Source: Chrysogorgia sp. JL179-B06 (taxonomy: Eukaryota; Cnidaria; Anthozoa; Scleralcyonacea; Chrysogorgiidae). From it: DNA of 64,000 bases. Of the stretch, positions 45,600 to 55,525 are shown in pieces (position 1 is the first letter of the stretch; the number at the start of each line of letters is the position of its first letter). The notes beneath the pieces are model-generated. The model searched no databases. It was not told the origin of the DNA and was given only the letters and a program-made list of their open reading frames with translations. The stretch spans positions 1,883,501 through 1,947,500 of the forward strand of contig JAYKKM010000193.1 of the NCBI GenBank assembly GCA_035772405.1, read 5' to 3'. A program made the position numbers and the translations under genes.

Positions 45600-47943
45600 A
45601 AAATTTTTTTTTAATAACTTTATTTTTGGCATTAAATTAACTAATAATTGCATACACTATTAATACAAACATGTATGTACATTGTACAGAGAATATATAA
45701 AATTAAATCTAAGGTAATAATAAAGGGTAAAATCTAATGTAATATGCCAAAAATTAGTCCCATGCAAGGTGCTCACCAGTAAGATGTAAGTAATGATTTA
45801 CAACGGGAAAGAAGGGAGAAAAAGAAGGGGGGAAAAACTTACACAAAATACTCACAATGTAGTTATTGAGTGTGAACTGAACATGTCAGGATTAAAGTTA
45901 CTAACAGTTAAGTTAAAATAAGTTTTTCGTAGGTACGATTTAAACATGGAGATGGTATGAAAGCAGGGGCGGATTTAGCGTAGGTCAAACCGGTCATGCG
46001 ACTGATGTAATTTTTTGCTAGCATAAAAAATTCCGAATCGACCTTCAGCAGTCGCTGTAAAAATTGCGCAATTACAACAAGGTCCAGTTGTTTCATAATC
46101 ATTCGTGATTTTATTCGTAATTCATCGGCACTGACGGCACAGGCTCTCTCGCCCGCGTCTTTCCCGCGGCGGAGGTACAAATAACAATGTGAGCAGTCTT
46201 CAGTCTTCTTCTCAGCGGTCTTCCGCATGAGCTTTGACCGATCTGAGTAATTTTCCAGCTATTTGATTGGTCAATACACCGATCTCCATGGTGATCGGCC
46301 AATTTGACCGATCTGCGGGGCGTTCTGACCGGTCTTGGTGATCAGGGTCTCATACATGAGCCACCTGATTGGTTAATTCAGACAAATACCGTGTTCTTAT
46401 TCGCTACTCCATTTGACCGATCTTGACCAATTCACAGCGTGTGGTATCCATCAGTTTACTGTATTATTCAGCAATGGCTCGCGGTATTTACGAAACTGTT
46501 CTATCAGGGTTTGAAAGAAACGATGAACATTGTCTGCAAGAAGTGTACGATGATCTGGTGAGGCAAATCAACGTTTCGCGCAAGAGTTCTGTCGACGAAC
46601 TACTGTGCGGTAAACAGCACTTCAAGCTTTCTTATCAGGAATTTTGGCGCATAGAAACTAATCCAAAAATTATATGTCCGCGATCGGAAAGGCAAGGGTT
46701 GTACAGGCCACGGCGATCATGTAAATGTATATATTGATTGATAAACTACGGTCTTACTAGTCTTAAACTAGTGTATTGATAATCTAGTATTGCTATTGCG
46801 AATTGTGCGTCTCTGGCCCGCTGGCCGTAATCGTTGCTCAATTACCATATAACATATATTTACATATATACCGTCGACAAAACGACGATTAAGATTTAGC
46901 TATATTCGATTCGAGTTTACCGGTTCCGTGTAACCTATATTTAAGCGTTTCGTATTGACTTTAAAAAGGTTTAAACTTCATATTGACCGATTGTTGTTGA
47001 ACCTCGTTGTCTGGTGTATGAAATACGACCTGGCTATTCATTGCCTTTGACAGGAAGTTGAGAATAAATAATTCATGTTTTATCAAAGTTCGAATTGGAC
47101 AAAAAAACTTATAAAAAATAATAAAATGTTTCATAAAAACATGTTTGAAAACATTAAATCAAATGCTCAAAAGTGCTGTCAGATCGCGGGAAATGCCATT
47201 TCAGAGACCCAAATTCAAAAATTTTCCGGGGCAGAATCCCCCCATACCCCCCTACATATGTGTACCCCGCCATTTTGACTAACGTATAAAAATTCCTAGA
47301 TCCACCCCTGTATGAAAGGAGTTAGGAGGAGCGGACTTAAGTACGTAATTCCACAGTTTTACTATTCTGATGAAATACGACCCTTGGAATGTGCTAGTTT
47401 TACAGTATGGTGTTTTTAGAAGAGATGCGGAGCCTGCACGAGTCCTACTTACAGTGATAGGGACTGCAATACTGTAAAATGTTTAGATCTGTGATATTAT
47501 GCGTGCATTTATAATAAAAGACTAAGTTTTCATTTCATTTCTCTATCATACACTAGTGGGATTATATTTAGTGAAGTTAAACATTCCGCATAAGTCAATT
47601 TCCCGCGATTTTTACTCAAAATCCATAACGTCGCTCTGCTCTGGACACCTTCGACCTTCTTTGAAATTCTTCCGCCACTAGGACACCAGATCTCTGTTGC
47701 ATAAGAGAGCTGTGATTTCACCAGACTCAGGTATAAAGCTCTCCTGACTTGGGTGTTCGTGATTTTGAAACAATATGTCCTTTTAAGGAGACCGAGCATT
47801 TTGTTTGCCTTTGATACCATCTTCAATATATGGGGACCCCATTTCAAGTTACTTGATACTAGAATTCTGAGATCCTTATGGACACTGGTTTTCCATATTA
47901 ATAAAAGTTTGTGTTGCCTAGTAACATCATTCCGACATTGCAT
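45600..47943 (-). mobile_element. LINE-E (CR1/jockey-like) 3' fragment, split by a hAT insertion
   Basis: The minus frame 47,943-47,530 encodes the RT C-terminal region: KDLRILVSSNLKWGPHI, KMVSKANKMLGLLKRTYCF, LYLSLVKSQLSYATEIWCPS and VEGVQSRATLWIL. This is the standard tail of CR1/jockey/RTE-like LINE polymerases. The 3' UTR continues to 47,319, is interrupted by the hAT element at 45,964-47,310, and resumes to a T/A-rich end near 45,600. 5'-truncated, non-functional. Confidence 0.8.
45964..47310. mobile_element. hAT-type element with perfect 8-bp target duplication
   Basis: 1,347 bp between inverted termini CAGGGGCGGATTTAG and CTAGATCCACCCCTG, flanked by TATGAAAG at 45,956-45,963 and 47,311-47,318. 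Both are hAT hallmarks. Inside, an open frame from 46,473 reads MARGIYETVLSGFERNDEHC onward for about 88 codons; I do not recognise it, and it could be a captured host exon. No transposase was recognised, so it is probably non-autonomous. Also holds repeated TTGACCGATCT motifs (46,230-46,430). Confidence 0.92.
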
Positions 47944-47949
47944 TTAATT

Positions 47950-49160
47950 AAAAACTGCAGTCTTTGTGTAATTCTCTATTTCTCCAATGTTTCAGATGGG
48001 GGAGGTTAATTAAGACTCTATATAGAAATTAATTCATCAAACTATGCATACTGTATGGGAGCTTAACCTTGCAAGAATCAACAAACTTTGTGTGCATATA
48101 AGACATTTAGCAAATCAAGACTATCAAAAATCAAAATAACATGACAAATGCAAGTTGCTGACATCATATTGTGCCATATAGTGTGATATGTGCAAATTTC
48201 TGACACCACCAAAACCAACCATTTCTCAATAAAAAATCGACATATTTCAGTTACGACGGTACCAGTCTATGACCTGCATGTCTGAGTATTCTGAATTTTT
48301 GCATGATGTATTGTATTCAATTGCTAAAATCTGCCTCCACACCGAAAATAAAAATGGCATTACAGATTTATAATGGCATTGCAGATTTATAATCTGCCTA
48401 TTGATCATCCATGCTTGAAGGAAAACATAATTATTGAAAAAAATGGGGGTTTACCATGCTTATTTTACAAATATGTGAAGCAATAGGCCATTTTGAAGGG
48501 AATTTGTTATGTTTGTCACCATAACAATAAGAGATCAGTCAGACCTGATTGTAATAGGGTGCATTAATGTGCTATAACACTAATGAATTGACTCAGACAG
48601 AAACTAGTGACAATTGTGCAAGCCAAACATTTAAATTTGACATCCTACTGTATTTAATTGTCTGATAGAACATTTGTTGATTGAGAGTGTTCATTCACGG
48701 GCAGCGGCACCTGGCACTCAGCAATGCTGCCTGGCACTCACTGACACCAAAACGGAGCCTTCTGCCCAGCACTCGAAATATGCAATAAGAAAACCTCATG
48801 CATTGTATTTTTGATATATCTTTTAATTTATATACATCATTTTGTATTTTTTGTCTTTGGTAATTTTTTTTATGTAAACAATATTATTCGGTAAAATTCA
48901 GCAAAAAATAACGCAAATTGCAAAATAACAATACCATAACGCAAACAATACTAGCTACCGGATCAGTGATTAGGTGAAATACGATATTCCTCCAAAGCAA
49001 AATTGTATTATGTGATACTTGGGTAAGACTCTAATCTCTTCGTACTTTTTATTAATACCTATAAAATGATACACCAGCATAAGAGTGTGGTTGTGTGTTG
49101 TAAACAAGCAGTCATTCGACAAAGAAATTTTCCCAAGCAAATTTCAACAAGTGCTCTTAA
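47950..49160. other. No gene recognised
   Basis: AT-rich. A short duplicated phrase AATGGCATTACAGATTTATA occurs at 48,354-48,395. Nothing coding supported. Confidence 0.4.
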
Positions 49161-49164
49161 CACT

Positions 49165-49765
49165 ACCATATTTTCCGGTGTATAAGTTGATTTTCTAGGA
49201 CCCAAAATTGACATAAAAAACTGACCTCGACATATACAAAGGGTCATAAAATGATGCGCGCAATACCAGCACCCAGTCCTCTCTTATGCGTCAGGTGTAG
49301 TGGTGTAAACAAATCTTCGGCCTGAACTCAAAGAACAGCTTGAAAAATGGGTGCAAGAAACCAAATAATGTTGCAAGCCAAAGCATTGGCTAAGAAGAAC
49401 AAGATCGTTGGCTTCATATTATTAAAGTTTCTGTGAATACTACACTGTGTCTCGTAACTATTTAATTTTAAGGACTCGACTTATTCCGGGTATCGTAAAA
49501 ATCACGATTTTTTCGGTTGAATTTCCATATAAAATCCCGAAATGACGTCACATAGACTATCGGTAGTAAAAGTCGAAATTAAAATCAGCTGTTATTTCTA
49601 AAATAAAACATTATCGTAAGAGTTAGGGTTAGTATATATTAGGTGGAGGGTTAGGGTTAGGATTAGGGTAAGGTTTGGGTTAGCCACTATGTTTTAAATT
49701 TGGGGATTTTTATATGGAAATCGAGCCATTTTTTCGGTCTACTTATATACGAGTGTTCCACCAAG
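49165..49765. mobile_element. Decayed DNA transposon region and TTAGGG-like dispersed repeat
   Basis: About 49,320-49,420 (plus) reads PELKEQLEKWVQET and then QAKALAKKN in another frame, resembling the CENP-B/pogo DNA-binding region; weak. 49,520-49,700 is the inverted copy of the 13,565 and 16,810 repeat, with GACGTCACATAGACTATCGG and (TTAGGG)-like units at 49,622-49,680. Confidence 0.4.
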
Positions 49766-50147
49766 GTCCTATGATTTATCATTAAACATGTAGACTAGTA
49801 TTCTCAAACATGTCTCTCCTTTTAGTTAGTGCATTGCAGTTTTATTAATATTTATATTATACACATAAAAAGTAGTACTGTAATATTTAGTCTGACAGAA
49901 ATACAAATTAACACTCATGGAAATTCTAGCAAGGGGTGTTACCACATAACGACCCTAGCAACGACAGTATATGTACATGCCAAGGCGAATCTCTAGTAAA
50001 TTAACTAATATATTGGAGGGTGTAGCTCTGTCGGAGAGGGGTTTGCGCAACCCCGCCCCCAGGGGCTTTGCGGTGCCTGGGTACGAGGTTGGGGTTTGCG
50101 CTGGGTCTTGTTGGTAGAGCAGCCACCAGACAAGCCTAAACTCGCCA
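49766..50147. other. No gene recognised
   Basis: Ends with a local GC-rich hairpin-like stretch (GGGGTTTGCGCAACCCC, 50,038-50,054). No supported gene. Confidence 0.4.
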
Positions 50148-51250
50148 ACTAACTAGTTGCACAGTTGCCGAGAATTACCCTCTCCTAAAACAACTACTGT
50201 CACACATAAAGTGGAAATAACTTACCATCATGGAGGACCAACCCCCCAAACTAACATACCGACCTGGAGCCACGCCAGTTGCGAGACAAGGAGTGAGGAA
50301 AGAACGAGGTGGAGGCACCTGACGACCAAAAACGATGCAAGCAACCAGGCGCGGGACAAACACCCGAGGGCACGCGCAGAGGACAATAACTGCAATGAAA
50401 AAGACAGCCCGCGCCAACGTACAGTAGGTCACCAAGACAAGCCAATAAGAGCAAAATGGACAAGCCTCAGTAATGCTGAGGGGCACAGTTAACACGGACA
50501 GCGAAGCTGGAAAATCAGTTAGACGCGCTGGAATGACACAACACCATATATACAGCACTCCTGGGGTAGCCAGGGACACGCATATACACCCTACGTACGT
50601 TATCACCCGGGGAACAGACCAGATGTACTGGCGCGAAACACACAAGTTAGCAGGCGAAAAATGAGACATACAGCAACCCTGGAGTAGCCAGGAACACACT
50701 GACCTACACATCCTATGTATGTTGTCACCCGGAGCAGCTGGGGAACCGAGCAGATGTACTGGGGCAAAGTACACAGCGAGCAGGCAGGGCGGAGTAAACG
50801 TGTGCGACACGCTGCAACCGAACACGAGCCCCGACATAGCAGACTGACAACCAGTGGTCGGTATGCGGAGCGCAATACCGCCGAGCTGACAAGCAGGAGC
50901 GGAAAGCAAGCAAGCAGCTCACCACCAACTGCACAGTGGCGGCGAGCGCAAATACAGCCCTCCAGCAGCAACAGCGAACCATGCACCAGCCGGGGAGCAT
51001 GCCAATACAGACGCCGAGCAACCGTACGATAAGCAGTGATGCGCAGTGCAAGCCGGATGACCCCCCACACGACTGAGCAACAGCAGGGAGCACACCCAAC
51101 CACTGTATGGCGACGTTGCCCAGTACTGACCGAGCAACAGCAGGGAGCACAAATATAGACCCCCAACGACTGTATGGCGACGTTCGCGCCGGCCGAAGGC
51201 CTGAGGGTGAGGGTGCTAATATCGACCGGCGTTTAGTCCCTTATCACGCG
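50148..51250. other. GC-rich block with internal repeats, origin unknown
   Basis: Clearly more GC-rich than the AT-rich surroundings. Two imperfect repeats of about 135 bp: 50,530-50,660 and 50,665-50,800, sharing TATGT/TACGT...TTRTCACCCGG and CAGATGTACTGG. A 60-bp repeat, GAGCAACAGCAGGGAGCACA...CTGTATGGCGACGTT, occurs at 51,069-51,115 and 51,130-51,183. Long open frames exist on both strands but all have low-complexity Cys/Ser/Val or Arg/Thr composition and overlap one another; I do not believe any is a gene. Confidence 0.55.
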
Positions 51251-51428
51251 AGATGGAAGGCCGATCCTAGATCTAGGATCGAGTTTATAGGTATATATAT
51301 ATATATGATCAACCGCCGTCCGCGCGACATCGGAAAATTTGGTCCTGGTAACTAGATACTCAGATTTGAATTAATATTTAAATTGAACCGTCACATGATT
51401 CAAAGGGTTTTTTCCAAAAGAGACAGAA

Positions 51429-52095
51429 TATGTATTTTGACTCGCTAATTCCAAATCTGTTTTCAGAATTGAAAACGGTTATATATTGATCGAGATATTC
51501 AAAATAATATACGACGAAGTGAAGCCGGCTTACATGTATCATAGCCGACAAAGCCGACTAATTTCTAAGTACATAAACCATTTTTACGAAGGGTATTCAC
51601 GTTCTCGTAATATAGTAGACACATATGTTATGTATTTTGACTCGCTAATTCCAAATCTGTTTTCAGAATTGAAAACGGTTAAATATTGATCGAGATATTC
51701 AAAATAATATACGATAAAGTGACCGGCTTATCATAGCCGACAAAGCCGACTAATTTCTAAGTACATAAACCATTTTTACGAACGGTATTCACGTTCTCGT
51801 AATATAGTAGACACATATGTTATGTATTTTGACTCGCTAATTCCAAATCTGTTTTCAGAATTGAAAACGGTTAAATATTGATCGAGATAACGTTCAAAAT
51901 AATATTGACCGGCTTATAGCGACTGAAGCCGACAAATTTCTAAGTACATAAACCGTTTTTACGAAGGGTACTCACGTTCTCGTAATATAGTAAACACGTA
52001 TGTTATGTATGTTGAATCGCTAATTCCAAATCTGTTTTCAGAGTTTAAATCGGTTAAATATTGGCCGAGATAACGTTCAAACATTTCTTAGACGA
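51429..52095. repeat. Satellite, four units of 180-200 bp
   Basis: Units begin TATGTATTTTGACTCGCTAA at about 51,429, 51,628, 51,820 and 52,004 and contain CAAATCTGTTTTCAGAATTG and AAGTACATAAACCATTTTTA. Spacing shortens from about 200 to 182 bp by internal deletions. Related sequences occur at 13,428 and 57,595. Confidence 0.9.
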
Positions 52096-53180
52096 AACGG
52101 GCTTTGTTTGCAAAACACAAATACACGGCCACGGCGTGCGAGGTCTTGGCACCATGGGTGTGGAAATTCCCATATGGGGGGGGGGGGGGGGGGTGGTATA
52201 GAAAATGCGGGCGAGGGGATTATTGCGAATTCGTATTTCTAGTTTAACTTTAGAAATTAACCAGTCACATACTGTACTGTATAGTTATAATACAACCATG
52301 TATCATTTCATAAAATGACAGAATTTTAACTTTTCTCTTGGTGTCTTTAGCCAGTATCTAAAGGTCTGATTATTTTACCTTCAGGTTGGTTAAATTATGA
52401 TGATTTATATTTTATGTAAAATGTAATGACATGCACACATGTATTTATCATGAAATTCTTTAACTCAATAAAATTGTCTGGTGTTAACAAACCTCGTCCC
52501 CAGGGCCCTGCACCCTTGAGCAAACTGAAGTGTATGGTACAAGCAGGGGCGGCGCTAGAGGGGGTTGTTTTCCTAGTCGGCAAAACGTGAGTTAATAGAA
52601 AAGGAACCAAAATAAACCATTTGAATTCTAACCGAACATCACGGACGAAACATCTGTGCGCTCTTGGCAAGTAGAAGTATGCGCAGTAAATCCCGAAATT
52701 AAACAGTTCATAGGAGAATATACGGCCGGGTTATTGTTTTCGCTTAATGGCGTCTGGAGTACTGGATACTAGATTTGACGGTGACCAAAAAGAACGCAGA
52801 CTCTTTGAACGAGATTATAAACGGATGCTTTAGACAATTACACATGCACCAAGTGCTAAGTCAATGGGCTTCAAAACCAAGGCGTTAAGACTGAAGACTC
52901 GAGAACATCGTTTTATAACACTGGCTATTTTTAAAAATTGCTATTTTCTTGGTTACAATTCAAGGGGCTGTCATAAAAAACTAACTTGTGAAATGCCAGC
53001 TTGTATTATCAATTTTTACTACTGTTATATTATTAGGACTTGTTAAGTTGTTAAGGATTAGAAAAGCAGCGTGTATGCAAAAGCACCCATGCGGGCAATA
53101 CAAACACGTTAGAATATCTTTCAGACTTTTTACTCCAACAAATCAAACGTAATATTAAGAGTATCAAAATAATTAGTTGG

Positions 53181-53235
<55 letters not shown>

Positions 53236-53401
53236 AGTCGGCAAAGCTACAAAATGACTCGGCAAAACTACAAAATGACTCGTCAAAATTTCAGGCTAGT
53301 GCCCGGTATGTACATCATGTACAGTATGTTTGTCAAGCTAAAATCCCTCACAAAGTGTTTCTGAGCCTTGGATTGAGGGATCACTAGTGCTGTATCTACA
53401 G
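52096..53401. other. Low-information stretch with poly-G and (TTG)n
   Basis: A run of about 17 G lies at 52,176-52,192 and (TTG)n at about 53,178-53,235. CAGGGGCGGCGCTAG at 52,544 looks like a hAT terminus but I found no convincing partner. Confidence 0.5.
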
Positions 53402-55086
53402 TACTGCTCAGAAATAACCTAACAGCTGCGTCCGCGTACGAACCGCTTGCAATCCGCGTACGATCCACGTCCGAATGTCGTGCAATCGGCCTCCAATCTG
53501 CGTGCGATCGTCGTCCGAACCTCGTCCAATCTGCGTTCCGGACGTATCTACCGTTGATGCCCGTGACACTCGTCGGTGGCCGCCGTGCTCGAACTATTAT
53601 CGTATATGGTGGCTGTGGCCGCGTTTGCCACTTTGCCGAGAAAGTCAAAATAAATACAGAACAGTCGATCAGCTGAGACTATAATTTAAAACTAGTACAG
53701 TAGTTTCTAATATAAAGTGAATTGCTACCTGATGTGATCACAAGTTCGAATTGTCCTATTATATGTTGCGTTTTATAATCTGGACACACGCGGGTGTGAG
53801 ACACTTGACTATAAATATATTGGACACAAATTGCTACTACATGTTTTTGTGCGGTCTTGCCTTAAAGAAAGAAGCGTGTAGACGAAAGAAAATGTATATA
53901 GTTGAAAGTTGCAAACGAGATAATCTGATGCCGGGAATATTTCATAACCTAATGAAAGTTTTATCTTGTCGACAATATAAAGGATTATTATCAACACAAT
54001 GATCAGCTACAAATATCGATTTCGTTGTTTGGTTATGACAAAAACCGTCGCGATTATTATAAAACACTGAACTCTGCAACAAAGAACGATTTTGGTGTTT
54101 AACATCAACATGCGGCAACACAACGGGTATTCTTTGATATCCGTCAAAAGTAGGTCACGTCTGAAATTTCTCTGAAAAACTTGTTGCCAGTGACCGAAGT
54201 TTAGGGTTAGGGTTAGATTCAAGGTTTAGGGTTAGATTTAGGCGGTTTGGATTTGGTTAGGGATTTCGGAGATAATTTTCCATTCCACAATTCCATGTGA
54301 CCTATCTTTGACAGATGCCCAGCACAACAAGTGCATATTCTATCATTTTCAAAGTAGGCATTCGTGGATGGCACATCTCCATGTGACACCTCGACACCGA
54401 TGACATGCGTGGTTTGGTTTCTTTGTACAATTTGGCTTACTTCCATTATACCGAAGGCAAAGTCTGTTGTGTTGCTGAACCTCAACGCTTGGTCTCGCTG
54501 GTGAAAATTACATTGTCAAATGGGTCTCTTTTTGTGAATGCCTTTACGCAGAAAGCTAATCGTTTCAGCATGCATGCTTCTATCCCATTGATCGCCTAAC
54601 GCGACGAATCAGTGAGGTTGAAATGCTTACTTGGCATTCTTCTGTCAACTTGTTTTTCAACTCAAACGATGTAACTTCGTCGTTAGCTTTCATCCTTTCG
54701 TCGATAAACTTTAACTGCTCGTCGTTTAAAATGGTCTTTCTTCCACTGCGTTTATAGCATCGGCTATGCTGCCACTTCTTTGATACCGAAGCAGAAATAG
54801 GTTAACCGCCTTCTTTTAACGCTTCTGTTATTTTCACCACATGTTCCTGAACACTTTAGTGAAACTCGCGTAAGCTTACGCCAAAAGTTCGGGATCGATC
54901 ATTTGTAACCGAATGATTTCCGAAACTTGCTTTCGAACGATGAGATTTTGACACGAGCGAGGTTCAACCGCCCGGAACGCAGGTCAACCGCCAACAGGGC
55001 GTGTCATCTGTGTCCCGCCTTCGATCTAACCGTGGCCTGAACGCGTTTCGAACGCGGTTTGTGTTAGGTTATTTCTGAACAGCATA
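53402..55086 (-). mobile_element. Tc1/mariner element, decayed
   Basis: Bounded by TA dinucleotides and inverted termini: TCAGAAATAACCTAACA near 53,409 and TGTTAGGTTATTTCTGA near 55,062. About 1.68 kb, the expected size. Transposase remnants are on the minus strand at 54,200-54,790. Confidence 0.82.
54200..54790 (-). pseudogene. Tc1/mariner transposase remnant
   Basis: The minus strand begins RKTILNDEQLKFIDERMKAN then DEVTSFELKNKL (helix-turn-helix region with the ndE.TS.eL pattern). After stops and frame changes it gives FDNVIFT and SVEVQQHNRLCL, around the second catalytic Asp of the DDE domain, then KPNCTKKPNHACHRCRGVTW. Many stops and indels. The first catalytic Asp and the final acidic residue were not identified. 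Includes TTAGGG-like units at 54,200-54,235. Confidence 0.7.
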
Positions 55087-55378
55087 AGTTCATAACTAAA
55101 AACTTATTGACCAAACGGGAGGTCTTTACACCAAAATTATCGGCTGTAATTTTAACAACAAGTATGTACTGTATTAATATTTCATTTTTTGGAAAATTGT
55201 TATTTAGATGACGAACTTTGTGATTTTATTCACAAATATGAGATAGGCATTTTTCACTGCATTTTTCACATCTTGCTATAGCACTGTATTCATTTCCTAC
55301 TACTTTATATTAAAAATGTTACTAACCAACCATAATAGCCCATCCTAAATATATGTATATGTTCTTGAATTGGAATAG
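55087..55378. other. Intergenic or upstream intron, no gene recognised
   Basis: AT-rich; precedes the first recognised ERICH2-like exon. Upstream exons may lie outside the parts I could interpret. Confidence 0.4.
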
Positions 55379-55525
55379 ATGCTGGCAATGTTCATTTTAA
55401 TTCAGTGGCTAGGATAACATCTGACATATCTGGAAGGAGGAAAAGTGCCGACAGAGTTGAAAGAAAGCTGAACTCTGTAAAAATTGTTGAAAGAAATACT
55501 GGTGCTGGAGGAAGACTTTCTAATG
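55379..55525 (+). CDS. ERICH2: ERICH2-like exon 1 (first recognised)
   Basis: Follows acceptor GGAATAG and ends at the donor TAATG|GTAACTG. Reads GNVHFNSVARITSDISGRRK, then a basic/Ser-rich stretch. One base of an upstream codon is needed at the start, so an earlier exon exists. Confidence 0.7.

Noticed and set aside
49320..49420. A pogo/Tigger transposase gene
   Set aside because: Only one short CENP-B-like stretch over two frames; kept as a low-confidence remnant and not called as a gene.
50030..50130. tRNA gene at 50.0-50.1 kb (GGGTGTAGCTCTGTCGGAGA and TTGGTAGAGCAGCC)
   Set aside because: A-box-like words only; no B box and no cloverleaf could be formed.
50175..50909. 244-codon minus-strand frame in the GC-rich block
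   Set aside because: Low-complexity Cys/Ser/Val composition, overlapped by equally long frames on the other strand, no motif; stops are rare only because the region is GC-rich.
52544..53300. A further hAT element starting CAGGGGCGGCGCTAG
   Set aside because: The best partner (CTAGTGCCCGG near 53,295) is too degenerate and the flanks do not give a clear 8-bp duplication.
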